Assembly (NCBI GenBank): GCA_910575475.1
Contig: CAJTGD010000023.1
Span: 34,604-98,603, forward strand
Direction: 5' to 3'
Source of the DNA: Lachnospiraceae bacterium
GTDB taxonomy: Bacteria > Bacillota > Clostridia > Lachnospirales > Lachnospiraceae
Length of the DNA: 64,000 nt
The position numbers and the translations under genes are program-made. The notes under the pieces were generated by a model. That model saw only the letters and a list, made by a program, of their open reading frames with translations. It did no database searches and had not been told where the DNA came from. Positions 1-8,655 of this stretch are shown in pieces. Position 1 is the first letter of the stretch. Each line of letters begins with the position of its first letter.

Positions 1-45
1 ATACAGAAAGCCTGCCACTGGCAGCCTTTCTGCATACGATGGTAT
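1..45. repeat. 45-base palindromic repeat, copy 1
   Basis: This is identical base for base to 43521-43565. A third copy, inverted, lies at 59562-59606 and differs at three positions, two of them in the loop. Each copy folds into a stem of about 16 pairs around a 3-base loop, with the same two internal mismatches in all copies. The element is REP/BIME-like in size and in its intergenic placement. It may extend left of the window. Confidence 0.8.
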
Positions 46-50
46 ACAGA

Positions 51-85
51 AAACCTCAGAGTCAATAAATCTAACCCTGAGGTTT
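51..85 (-). terminator. Possible terminator after the sensor kinase gene
   Basis: AAACCTCAG (51-59) and CTGAGGTTT (77-85) form a 9-pair stem with a 17-base loop, directly downstream of the kinase stop on the minus strand. The following T-run is poor, so this is a weak intrinsic terminator at best. Confidence 0.4.
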
Positions 86-94
86 CCATATCCA

Positions 95-1330
95 TTATGC
101 TTTTCTGACGACGATCGTCGCGCAAAAAAGATCTTCCTTCATCCCGGCAAAGATTTCACCGTCCATTTTACGCATCAATGTTTTGCAGATATAAAGCCCC
201 AGGCCGCTCCCTTTCCTGCCGGTGCTGTTGCTTCCGCGGTAAAAGGAATCGAAAAGATTGGGAAGCTCCTCTTTTTTCAGACTGCACCCCGAGTTCACAA
301 TCTGTATTAATTTACAGTCCTCTTCCTCCCCAAAGGAAATGCGGATTCTTTTGCCATCACCGTATTTTATGGCATTTTCCATCACATTCTGCAGAACCTC
401 GGCCATACGGTCCTGATCCCCTTTGACAAGACATTCTGTAATTTCATCCACCTGAAATTCCGTGTGGATGACGGACAGCTTCTCCTTATAATAGCTTTCT
501 GTGGCTTTTATAACCTCTGAAAGGTAATACTCTCCCATATGCACTTCCAAATTCAGGAAATCTTCTCTGGATGCTGTTACAATTTCATTCACATATCCCT
601 TTATTTCCTTCACATTCCTTGCAATGCCCCGGAAAGCGGCATCCTTTCTCTCCTGTGTGTCATACAGATCCTCCGACAGCGCTTTCGAATACAATTCAAT
701 GGAAGAAAGCGGCGTTTTGATATCATGGGACAGAGACAGGATCAATGCCTTCCGCTCCTTTTGAAATGCAAGCTCTTTCTCTTTTGTTTCCTCCAGCATT
801 TCGCGAAGCATGTCCATTCCCCACAGGAAACGCCCGAACAGCTTGCTTTTTTCTTCTTTTACGGGCATGGACAGATTCCCTTTCGCCAGCTCGTAAGGCA
901 GATCACTCATATCCTGAAACGGTTTTAAGACCTTTGTATCCACATACAGGAGCACGATATTGGTCACCAGCATCATCCCCAGCAGCGAGAGATTGATGTA
1001 CCAGGGCAGACGCGTACTTCTCTCCTCTGCATATTCGATCCGATACAGTTTGCCGTCTATTTCTTCCACCAAATACTCGTGATCACAGGCTTCTCCGGCA
1101 GCAAATTCCCGGATTTCCATGATCGTCTCATACTGATCGAAACGCATTGCTTCTATTTCCGAAGCCTCTAATTTTTGTTCTTCTATTTCTTTGATCACAC
1201 GCTTTGCTTCCACAAGATATAATTTTCCGCCGCTGTCATGATTTTGATAAAAATACAGTCGATTCGCCGACAACAGGAGCAATATCTCAGCAAGGACGAT
1301 CCAAAGCATAAAAAGCTTAAACTTATTCAA
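95..1330 (-). CDS. Membrane sensor histidine kinase
   Basis: This is the sensor half of a two-component system with the response regulator just upstream. It has an N-terminal membrane segment, a short extracellular loop of about 80 residues, a second membrane segment near residues 115-135, a HAMP-like linker, and a dimerisation box SHDIKTP whose histidine is near residue 202. The ATPase domain shows an N box (NVMENAIKYG) and a G box (GSGLGLY). The chosen TTG start (TTGAATAAG) overlaps the regulator stop by 8 bases; another TTG lies 12 bases upstream at 1342, and the choice is uncertain. The signal is unknown. No ABC transporter adjoins it within the window, although small-loop kinases of this kind often accompany one. 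Confidence 0.9.
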   Translation of the reverse strand: MNKFKLFMLWIVLAEILLLLSANRLYFYQNHDSGGKLYLVEAKRVIKEIEEQKLEASEIEAMRFDQYETIMEIREFAAGEACDHEYLVEEIDGKLYRIEYAEERSTRLPWYINLSLLGMMLVTNIVLLYVDTKVLKPFQDMSDLPYELAKGNLSMPVKEEKSKLFGRFLWGMDMLREMLEETKEKELAFQKERKALILSLSHDIKTPLSSIELYSKALSEDLYDTQERKDAAFRGIARNVKEIKGYVNEIVTASREDFLNLEVHMGEYYLSEVIKATESYYKEKLSVIHTEFQVDEITECLVKGDQDRMAEVLQNVMENAIKYGDGKRIRISFGEEEDCKLIQIVNSGCSLKKEELPNLFDSFYRGSNSTGRKGSGLGLYICKTLMRKMDGEIFAGMKEDLFCATIVVRKA

Positions 1331-1985
1331 ACCGATACCCAACTCCCCACTCTGTGATAATATGCTTAGGGCTTCTGGGTTCTTCTTCTATTTTTTCCCT
1401 GAGCCGCTTAATATGTACCGTCAGTGTCTGAAGCTCCGAATCACTGTCGCTTCCCCAAACGGAATTGAACAAATACTCCTTCTTCATCGTTACATTCTTA
1501 TTCTCGATCAACAGCCTTAACAGTGCAAACTCCTTTTCGGTCACTTCCTTTTTCTGCCCGTCTACAGATACCGTCTGCTGCACAGTATTCAATCGGATAT
1601 TCCCCTCTACAATCTCTGCCTGACCATATTTTCTTTTAAAAATACCGTTGATCTTGGCAATTAAAATATCTACATCATAAGGTTTCTCAATGTAATCATC
1701 TGCGCCAAGATTTAAGCCTTTTAATTGATCGTTCTTTTCCACCCTGGCGCTGGCGATCAGAATATGGGTATTGGAAGTCTCCCTGATCCTGGAACAAACC
1801 GCAAATCCATCGATTCCGGGAAGCATGATATCCAAAATGATCACTCTGGCTCCGTATTTTTCATACAATTCCAGAGCTTTTTCCCCGATCCGGGCTACAC
1901 TGACCGTGTAATTCTCCTTACGCAGAAAATCACACAGCAGAGTACCGATTTCTTTGTTATCTTCTACAATTAATATATCCAGCAT
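1323..1985 (-). CDS. OmpR/PhoB-family response regulator
   Basis: This cytoplasmic regulator of 220 residues has a receiver domain in its first half. The acidic pocket is at residues 8-9 (ED), the phospho-acceptor is Asp52 in LDIMLPG, and the conserved Lys101 is in IEKP. The usual switch Thr appears as Ser79. The C-terminal half is a winged-helix DNA-binding domain. It is translationally coupled to the kinase gene downstream and is preceded by a good ribosome site (AAGGAAAG). Its targets are not evident in the window. Confidence 0.93.
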   Translation of the reverse strand: MLDILIVEDNKEIGTLLCDFLRKENYTVSVARIGEKALELYEKYGARVIILDIMLPGIDGFAVCSRIRETSNTHILIASARVEKNDQLKGLNLGADDYIEKPYDVDILIAKINGIFKRKYGQAEIVEGNIRLNTVQQTVSVDGQKKEVTEKEFALLRLLIENKNVTMKKEYLFNSVWGSDSDSELQTLTVHIKRLREKIEEEPRSPKHIITEWGVGYRFE

Positions 1986-2033
1986 CTTTCCTTACGTATC
2001 CTTCCTTGCTCTTCTTACACCTCAGAATCCGAA

Positions 2034-2066
2034 GAAAAAGAGCCCCAACATTCCTGTCAAGGCTCT
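2034..2066 (-). terminator. Intrinsic terminator after hemZ
   Basis: On the minus strand AGAGCC (from 2066) pairs with GGCTCT (to 2039), followed at once by TTTTTCTTC. This separates the hemZ operon from the two-component genes. Confidence 0.75.
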
Positions 2067-2134
2067 GGTAAATCCTTCTTAATGGGTTCGACAGGTTGCT
2101 TACTACTTCCAAAAGCGTACAACAAAAACTCTTT

Positions 2135-3583
2135 CTAATCCTCAAGAAGTTTCCGTTTTCTCTCAATCATTTCGTCTATTTTTTGTAGATATAGAGCCAC
2201 ATCCTTCACATTCTCGCTTCGCTCAATCCCCCCGTCCGGATAAACCCGCTTTGACATGCTGCCTGCTCCGCAAGCAATAATGGTCTGCACTTCCTCCATA
2301 ATCAGTATATTATAAATCCCGGCCTTGTCAGCCCTTGCATAGCCGACATTTTCAAAATTCCCGGCAATATTTTTCTGCCGGTACAGATAATAGGGAACCA
2401 TCCCCATCCGTTTTGCCGCATCCGCGCTGTCCTGGATCATCCGGGAGATCTCCCGGTGTTCCAGATTGCACGCTTCGCTTTTCTCCTGCCCCATCTGCGC
2501 CGCCCGCTTGACTGCAAGGGAATGCACGGTGAGGCTGTCCGGACATAGGGCCTCGATCTGCCGGAGGGTGTCCTGCATATCCGCCGCGGTTTCTCCCGGC
2601 AGTCCAGCGATCAGATCCATGTTGATATTGTCAAAGCCCAGTTCCCGGGCCAGCCAGAAGCTTCGAACCGCATCCTCCACCGTATGCCGTCTTCCGATCC
2701 GGTCCAGCGTCTTCTGCTGCATGGTCTGGGGATTGACCGAAATCCGGCTGATTTCGTGACGCCGAAGTACTTCCAGCTTTTCCCGCGTGATGGCATCCGG
2801 CCGTCCCGCTTCCACCGTATATTCCAAAAGCCCCTTCCCGGATACGGCCTCGGGAAAGGTGTCCTCTGCCAGGGACAGCAGCCTGTCTAACTGGGAGGCA
2901 TCCAATGTTACAGGTGTTCCGCCGCCGATATAGACCGTATCAGGTTTTCTGCCAAAGGTCATATCCCCGATGGCACGGATCTCCTGGAACAAAGCTTCCA
3001 GATAATCCTCTACCCGATCCTTCCACAGCCCGATGGGCGAGGAGCTGAACGAACAGTAGGAACAGATACTGGGACAAAACGGGATGCCGATATACAGGCT
3101 GAATCCGTTCTTATAATCCAGCCTGTCCAGCAGTACCTTCTCCCGCTCCGCGATCTGAGCCGCGAGCCGTGCCTTTTCTTCGGAAACCTGATATTCCCGC
3201 TGAAGGAAGGCTGTGATCTCCTCCTCCCCGTCCCCGGCTTTCAGCCGGTTCATGGCAAGCTTCACCGGACGGACTCCGGTCAGAGACCCCCAGGCAAGCT
3301 GCTTCCCCGTATAGGCAGCCAGCCAGTCATAGATCCGCCGGGTCACCTGCTTTTTCCGCTCATTCCTGTCCACGCCCGTCAGACAAAGCACGGCCTGATC
3401 CGGCATCACGGAAAAACAAGAACCTCCGTCCAACACAAGGTTTACAAGAGGTTCCTGCTCTTCATCCACGGTCTGCCTGATCTCCGCCTCCGGAAAAAAG
3501 GCTTTTACCATATGAAACACATTATAGGTATACAGGGTTTCTTTACACGAAACCGCTGCCGATTTACATCCATTCATACTCAT
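2135..3583 (-). CDS. hemZ: HemZ-type coproporphyrinogen dehydrogenase (radical SAM)
   Basis: This is a 482-residue radical-SAM protein of the oxygen-independent coproporphyrinogen III oxidase family, HemZ branch. The cluster-binding motif is Cys170-x3-Cys174-x2-Cys177 in GIPFCPSICSYC, with the family GGGTP motif further on. The roughly 160-residue N-terminal extension ahead of the radical-SAM core is typical of HemZ rather than HemN or HemW. Members convert coproporphyrinogen III to protoporphyrinogen IX, or act as related haem-pathway enzymes. No other haem gene is nearby, so the cellular role here is inferred. Its ATG overlaps the stop of the preceding metallo-hydrolase by 4 bases, indicating an operon. 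Confidence 0.85.
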   Translation of the reverse strand: MSMNGCKSAAVSCKETLYTYNVFHMVKAFFPEAEIRQTVDEEQEPLVNLVLDGGSCFSVMPDQAVLCLTGVDRNERKKQVTRRIYDWLAAYTGKQLAWGSLTGVRPVKLAMNRLKAGDGEEEITAFLQREYQVSEEKARLAAQIAEREKVLLDRLDYKNGFSLYIGIPFCPSICSYCSFSSSPIGLWKDRVEDYLEALFQEIRAIGDMTFGRKPDTVYIGGGTPVTLDASQLDRLLSLAEDTFPEAVSGKGLLEYTVEAGRPDAITREKLEVLRRHEISRISVNPQTMQQKTLDRIGRRHTVEDAVRSFWLARELGFDNINMDLIAGLPGETAADMQDTLRQIEALCPDSLTVHSLAVKRAAQMGQEKSEACNLEHREISRMIQDSADAAKRMGMVPYYLYRQKNIAGNFENVGYARADKAGIYNILIMEEVQTIIACGAGSMSKRVYPDGGIERSENVKDVALYLQKIDEMIERKRKLLED

Positions 3584-4239
3584 AAGTCACTCATTTTCCT
3601 AGGAGCTGTTCTCTCAAAATAAGGATTGTATTTCAGCTCGTCTCCGATCGTCGTTGCCTCCATATGCCCCGGATAGACCACCGTATCCTCCGGAAGGGTA
3701 AAAAGCTTCTTCCGGACGGAACGCATCAGCTGGCTGCTGTTTCCGGTTGGAAAATCCGTCCTGCCGATGGATTCCCGAAACAGGGTATCCCCGCTGAACA
3801 ATACCTTCTCCTCAGGCAGATAATAGCAGCATCCGCCGATGGTATGCCCCGGCGTATGGATCACCTGGAACTGCAGCCCGGCAAGCTCCAGACACCCGCC
3901 GTCCTCTGTATAGTACGCCCCGCTATACGTATATTGCCTACCGAAGTCCGCAGACGCATTCATGGAGGCATCTGTCAGCAGGACTTCCTCCTCCCGGTGC
4001 GCATAAACCGGAATCCCCGGAAATTCCTTCCGGAATCCGTCGATCCCCATGATGTGGTCGAAATGTCCGTGTGTCAGCAGAATCCCCCGGAAATCCAGGC
4101 CCTCCCTGCGGATCTGTTCTGTGATTTCCGGTGAATACACCGCCGCGTCGATCAGAACACATTGTCCGGTCTCTTCATTGGTCACAAGATAACAATTGGT
4201 ACGCACCATACCAAGTACAAAATTTCGAATCTTTATCAT
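3580..4239 (-). CDS. Metallo-beta-lactamase-fold hydrolase, glyoxalase II-like
   Basis: This 219-residue cytoplasmic hydrolase carries the binuclear metal motif THGHFDH (His57, His59, Asp61, His62), then TPGHT and YPGHM, which supply further metal ligands. Size and motifs fit the YcbL/glyoxalase II-like branch, which hydrolyses thioesters such as S-lactoylglutathione in organisms that have glutathione; the natural substrate in a clostridium is unknown. It lies between rsh and hemZ, a common clostridial arrangement, and overlaps hemZ by 4 bases. Confidence 0.85.
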   Translation of the reverse strand: MIKIRNFVLGMVRTNCYLVTNEETGQCVLIDAAVYSPEITEQIRREGLDFRGILLTHGHFDHIMGIDGFRKEFPGIPVYAHREEEVLLTDASMNASADFGRQYTYSGAYYTEDGGCLELAGLQFQVIHTPGHTIGGCCYYLPEEKVLFSGDTLFRESIGRTDFPTGNSSQLMRSVRKKLFTLPEDTVVYPGHMEATTIGDELKYNPYFERTAPRKMSDL

Positions 4240-4313
4240 AATTCCGATTTACCTGCCGTCCTTTCCGTGTCAGTCAGGCATGCCTGCCTTCTGTTCAAAA
4301 CGATGGCGTGCTT

Positions 4314-6620
4314 CTATCCCGCCGTCCTTTCAATATCGATCACGCCTTCGAGCTGGCGCACCTTCTCGATCACCTTATCCAGCTCTTCTCTTCCATGAAC
4401 GATAAATCCCATGTCAAATGTAGCGGTTCCCTTTTTGCTCGTCCTTACATTCATAGACTTTACGTCCAGCTTGCCCTCGGTGAAGATCTTGGTAATCTCC
4501 ATCAGAAGCCCCTGGCGGTCATCGGTGAAGATCTTGAGCTCCGCCAGATACTGTCCGCCGCTCTCATTCTCCGGAGTCTCGCCCCATTCCACATCGATCA
4601 GACGCTCCCGCTCCGCATCGGAGAGATGCAGCATATTGACACAGTCCGTCCGATGGATGGTCATGCCTTTGCCCCGGGTCACGAATCCCACGATCTCATC
4701 CCCCGGCACCGGATTGCAGCACCTTGGAAAACGCACCGCTACATCCGCGATCCCGCGCACCAGGATCCCGCTCTTGGACTTTGCCACATGAACCTTCTGG
4801 TTGGCGCTGTCATAGATCTTGCTCAGGATCAGCTCCTCTGCCAGTTCCTTCTTGTGCTCCTTTTCGTATTCCTCCTGGAGGCGGTTCACCACCTGGCCCT
4901 CCTTGAGCCCGCCGTGCCCGACTGCCGCCAGGACCGCGTCCCAGTCCCGGAAGCCGTATTTTTTCTGGACCACCTGCTGGTACTTCGGCTTGAGCACATC
5001 CGCCATATTGATGGATTTCATCCGGCAGTAGGAAGAGATCAGATCCTTCCCCCGGACAATATTTTCTTCCTTAAATTCCTTCTTAAACCACTGATTGATC
5101 TTGGATTTTGCCTGGGGGCTCTTCACGATATTGAGCCAGTCCCTGCTGGGCCCCTTGGAATTCTGAGAGGTCAGCACCTCAATGCGGTCCCCGTTCTGGA
5201 TCTTGTAATCAATGGTCACCAGCTTTCCATTCACCCTGGCTCCCACCATCCGGTTGCCCACCGCGCTGTGGATGGCATAGGCAAAGTCTACGGGTGTGGA
5301 ACCGTTGGGCAGGCTTTTCACATCCCCGTTGGGAGTGAAGCAGTATACATCCTCCGTAAACAGATCCAGATCGCCCTTTAACAGGCTTAAAAACTCCCGG
5401 TTGTCGGACATGTCCCGCTGCCACTCCAGGATCTGCCGCAGCCAGCTCAGCTTCTCCTCCTCCTGGGTTTTCGTACTCTTGCTGGAATCCCCGCCCTCTT
5501 TGTATTTCCAATGGGCCGCGATTCCGTATTCGGCCGTCTTATGCATCTCCTCCGTCCGGATCTGGATCTCAAAGGGCTGCCCGGAGGGCCCCATCAGCGT
5601 CGTATGAAGGGACTGGTACATATTCACCTTGGGCATGGCGATGTAATCCTTGAACCTGCCCGGAATCGGCGTATACATCTCGTGGATCACGCCCAGCGCC
5701 GCATAGCAGTCCTTCACCGAATCCACGATGATCCGCACGGCAAACAAATCATAGACCTGATCCAGCGTCTTATTCTGGAGCACCATTTTTTTGTAAATGC
5801 TGAAAAAATGCTTGACCCGCCCATAGACCTTCGCATGAATGTGGGCATTTTCCATATGCTGGGAAACCTCTGCCACGATCTGCTGCACGAACTCTTCCCG
5901 CTTTGTCTTCCGTTCATTGAGGTCGCTGACCAGCTGTCCGTACACCTCCGGCTGGGAATACTTCAGCGACAGGTCGTCCAGCTCGATCTTGATCTTGGAG
6001 ATCCCAAGCCGCTGTGCAATGGGCGCATAGATGTCCATGGTCTCCCTTGCCTTTTCCTGCTGCTTCCTTGGGATCATAAATTCCAGAGTACGCATATTGT
6101 GCAGACGGTCCGCCAGCTTGATGATGATCACCCGGATGTCCTTGGCCATGGCCAGAAACATCTTCCGCAGGTTCTCCGCCTGGATCTCCAGCTTATCCTT
6201 GGAATAGCTGAGCTGTCCCAGCTTGGTCACCCCGTCCACCAGGAGAGCGACCTCTTCCCCAAATTCCCGGGAGATATCCTCCAGCGTCACGTCCGTATCC
6301 TCCACCACGTCATGGAGCATCCCTGCCGCGATGGTTTCCTTATCCATCTCCAGGTTGGCAAGAATGATCCCCACCCACATGGGATGGATCAGGTAAGGCT
6401 CTCCGGACTTGCGCACCTGGTCCTGATGCGCTTCCTTCGCCAGATGGTACGCCTTCTCGATCAGGCTGATATCGGCGGAAGGATGGTACTTCCGAATCCG
6501 GTCCACCAACGCCTGATATAAAACGTCAGGGTCTTGATAATCCTCAGGATTCATGACCGCATGTCCGTCAACCGTTCCAAGACTTTTATTTATCGTTTCG
6601 TATTCCATTATCCCTGCCAT
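4314..6620 (-). CDS. relA: Bifunctional (p)ppGpp synthetase/hydrolase RelA/SpoT
   Basis: This stringent-response enzyme of 768 residues is of the long RSH type. The order is an HD hydrolase domain with His103-Asp104 in LHDVVEDTD, a synthetase domain (about 230-380) with EIQIRTEEMH, a TGS domain (VYCFTPNGDVKSLP, about 390-450), a helical and zinc-finger-like region, and a C-terminal ACT domain. The intact HD motif argues for both synthesis and hydrolysis of (p)ppGpp. The start is the ATG at 6620, behind AGGAAGTGGGG; upstream in-frame codons belong to the leader. It has its own promoter. The gene follows recJ directly, without the apt gene often found between them. Confidence 0.95.
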   Translation of the reverse strand: MAGIMEYETINKSLGTVDGHAVMNPEDYQDPDVLYQALVDRIRKYHPSADISLIEKAYHLAKEAHQDQVRKSGEPYLIHPMWVGIILANLEMDKETIAAGMLHDVVEDTDVTLEDISREFGEEVALLVDGVTKLGQLSYSKDKLEIQAENLRKMFLAMAKDIRVIIIKLADRLHNMRTLEFMIPRKQQEKARETMDIYAPIAQRLGISKIKIELDDLSLKYSQPEVYGQLVSDLNERKTKREEFVQQIVAEVSQHMENAHIHAKVYGRVKHFFSIYKKMVLQNKTLDQVYDLFAVRIIVDSVKDCYAALGVIHEMYTPIPGRFKDYIAMPKVNMYQSLHTTLMGPSGQPFEIQIRTEEMHKTAEYGIAAHWKYKEGGDSSKSTKTQEEEKLSWLRQILEWQRDMSDNREFLSLLKGDLDLFTEDVYCFTPNGDVKSLPNGSTPVDFAYAIHSAVGNRMVGARVNGKLVTIDYKIQNGDRIEVLTSQNSKGPSRDWLNIVKSPQAKSKINQWFKKEFKEENIVRGKDLISSYCRMKSINMADVLKPKYQQVVQKKYGFRDWDAVLAAVGHGGLKEGQVVNRLQEEYEKEHKKELAEELILSKIYDSANQKVHVAKSKSGILVRGIADVAVRFPRCCNPVPGDEIVGFVTRGKGMTIHRTDCVNMLHLSDAERERLIDVEWGETPENESGGQYLAELKIFTDDRQGLLMEITKIFTEGKLDVKSMNVRTSKKGTATFDMGFIVHGREELDKVIEKVRQLEGVIDIERTAG

Positions 6621-6662
6621 ATCAATTCCCCACTTCCTTTCCTGAGCAGATCCTGGCTTACA

Positions 6663-6674
6663 CCCCGGCCGGGG
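6663..6674. other. Perfect 12-base GC palindrome in the relA leader
   Basis: CCCCGGCCGGGG lies between the relA promoter and its ribosome site. It could form a short leader hairpin or be a protein site; no T-run follows it. Confidence 0.35.
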
Positions 6675-6713
6675 CGTGCTTCGGCTACTCTTTCTAAACA
6701 AAATATAACTTTA

Positions 6714-6741
6714 AGTATAACATTTTTTTTCAGATTGTAAA
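6714..6741 (-). promoter_or_regulatory. Predicted SigA promoter of relA
   Basis: TTTACA (6741-6736), a 16-base spacer, then TATACT (6719-6714) on the minus strand, in the recJ-relA gap. Confidence 0.65.
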
Positions 6742-6749
6742 GCCTTTCT

Positions 6750-8462
6750 TTACCGGTAATGCACCACCGTGATCTGAAGGCTCCTTCTCCCCATATACTC
6801 ATTCACCGACGGATAATATGTAAACGCCATCTTGCTTTTGTGCTTCATATATTCCATGCATGCACCGACATCTCCGAAATATACCGCATCCATCCGAAGC
6901 CCTCTGGCATCCTCCACTTGAAATTTCAGCACATTCTGGTTCTTTCCCACGATCCTTGGGGATATCACGCGCAGGTTTTTTTCCACGAATAAAGGCTTAG
7001 AGTTTCCCTTTCCAAAGGGCTCCAAAAGCTCCAGCTCTTCCACCAGCTTCTGCGATAAATAGGCGATCGGAAGCTGCATGTCAATGGATACCTTCTCGAT
7101 CAGGTCCTCCTCCGTCAGCCTCGACAGCTCATTGATCCGCTTCCGGAATACTTCCACATTTTCCTCGGGCAGAGACAACCCTGCCGCAAGCTTATGCCCC
7201 CCGAATCTGGTAAACAGCTCCCTGCACCGGTTCATTTCCTCGAACATATGATAGCTCTCAATGGAACGCCCGGAGCCTTTCACTCCCTCCTCCGCGGAGG
7301 TCAGCACAAAAACCGGGCGGTAATACCGCTCCCGGATGCGCCCGGCAATGATCCCGGCAATACTCTCATGGCAGTCCGGCAGATAGACCACCAGAACCTT
7401 GTCCTCTTTCAGAGCGGAATTTTCGATCATCTCCACGGCCTGCTCCACGCCCTGCTCTGTCATATCCTTGCGGCTGTCATTGAGCTCCTTCAATTCCTTC
7501 GCCAGACGGGATGCCTCTTGGGCGTCCTTCGCGTTCAGAAGGGCCAGAGCGCGCTTGGCCGTATCCAGTCTGCCGCTGGCATTGATGCAGGGCCCCAGAA
7601 CAAATCCGATGTGGTAGGCGCTGATCCGATCCGACGGTACTCCGGTACACTCGATGAGTGCTTTGAGTCCCTCGTTCCGGGTTCTTTTCAGCATATTCAG
7701 CCCGGTTTTCACAAAGATCCGGTTTTCTCCCTGAAGATCCATCACATCCCCCACCGTGGCAATAGCCACATGCTCCATGAGATGCCGGATCCTGCCCGGA
7801 TCCTCCTTCCTGGCCCGGTAGAGTGCCTCCACCAGCTTAAAGGCCACCGCCGCCCCGCACAGCCCCTTGAACGGGTACTCGCAGTCCGGACGGTGGGGAT
7901 CCACCACCGCGTCCGCCGGAGGCATCTGGTAGCTCCTCCCTTCTTCGGTTTCCAGATAGGGAATCTCATGGTGGTCGGTGACGATGATGGTCAGCCCATG
8001 TTCCTTCCCATACGCGATCTCATCGAAAGCCGCAATCCCGTTGTCGCAGGTGATGATCGTATCGATCCCGTCCTCCAGCGCCTTGTCGATCAGCATTTTG
8101 TTCAGCCCGAAGCCGTCCCGGATCCGGTCCGGAATGTCCGCGTCCACATCCGCCCCCAGCCCGGACAGGCCCTCCAGAAGGATATAAGACGCGTTGACCC
8201 CGTCAATATCATAGTCTCCGATCACCCGGACCGGCACATGCGCCTGGATCTTCTCTTTCAGGATCTCCACGGCCCTGTCCATATCCTTCATCCGCATACC
8301 GTCGTGCAGGTCCGCGTCAGTCCCGTTCAGATAGCTGCCGATCTGAGCGTCCTCCGTCACATCCCGGTTGCGGATCAGCCTGGCAAGGATCGGAGAAATG
8401 TGATACTTTGCGGCAATCCCGTTAAAATCTGCTTTTTTCATCGTTACAAACCATTTTTCCAT
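6750..8462 (-). CDS. recJ: Single-stranded-DNA-specific exonuclease RecJ
   Basis: This 570-residue DHH-superfamily phosphoesterase degrades single-stranded DNA 5' to 3' in recombination and mismatch repair. Motif I is DYDIDG (Asp83, Asp85) and the DHH signature is VTDHHE near residue 160. The DHHA1 segment contains GRSIESYHMFE and GGHKLAAG, and the OB-fold follows. The length matches short bacterial RecJ. The start is the ATG at 8462, behind AAAGGA. A terminator separates it from secDF upstream. Confidence 0.93.
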   Translation of the reverse strand: MEKWFVTMKKADFNGIAAKYHISPILARLIRNRDVTEDAQIGSYLNGTDADLHDGMRMKDMDRAVEILKEKIQAHVPVRVIGDYDIDGVNASYILLEGLSGLGADVDADIPDRIRDGFGLNKMLIDKALEDGIDTIITCDNGIAAFDEIAYGKEHGLTIIVTDHHEIPYLETEEGRSYQMPPADAVVDPHRPDCEYPFKGLCGAAVAFKLVEALYRARKEDPGRIRHLMEHVAIATVGDVMDLQGENRIFVKTGLNMLKRTRNEGLKALIECTGVPSDRISAYHIGFVLGPCINASGRLDTAKRALALLNAKDAQEASRLAKELKELNDSRKDMTEQGVEQAVEMIENSALKEDKVLVVYLPDCHESIAGIIAGRIRERYYRPVFVLTSAEEGVKGSGRSIESYHMFEEMNRCRELFTRFGGHKLAAGLSLPEENVEVFRKRINELSRLTEEDLIEKVSIDMQLPIAYLSQKLVEELELLEPFGKGNSKPLFVEKNLRVISPRIVGKNQNVLKFQVEDARGLRMDAVYFGDVGACMEYMKHKSKMAFTYYPSVNEYMGRRSLQITVVHYR

Positions 8463-8527
8463 GATAGCATCCTTTTCTTTCTTCGTATTCACAGGGACGA
8501 CATGGCTGCCTTCCATATTCCACAGCT

Positions 8528-8572
8528 ATAGAAAAGCTGCCTCCCTCCTGTTCAAGATCGGAAGGAGACAGC
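8528..8572 (-). terminator. Intrinsic terminator between secDF and recJ
   Basis: On the minus strand a 13-pair stem (8572-8560 with 8548-8536, two G-U pairs) is followed by TTTTCTATAG. The mismatches seen on the plus strand become wobble pairs only in minus-strand RNA, which gives the direction. Confidence 0.75.
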
Positions 8573-8655
8573 CTGTCCCTTTTTATTTCAGTGCATCTCC
8601 TTCTGTTCAGAAGCTTCACAGATACACCCGTTTTTTACTCATTGGAAGGTGTAAT

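Noticed and set aside
1957..2166. Small minus-strand frame of 69 codons between hemZ and the response regulator
   Set aside because: It covers the hemZ terminator, overlaps both neighbours and has no recognisable motif.
4308..6521. Long plus-strand frames opposite relA
   Set aside because: They are shadows of the RSH gene, with His/Leu/Arg-rich composition typical of antisense translation.
6621..6749. Missing apt gene between recJ and relA
   Set aside because: The order recJ-apt-relA is common but not universal in Clostridia, so the absence here is not strong evidence of an unusual event.
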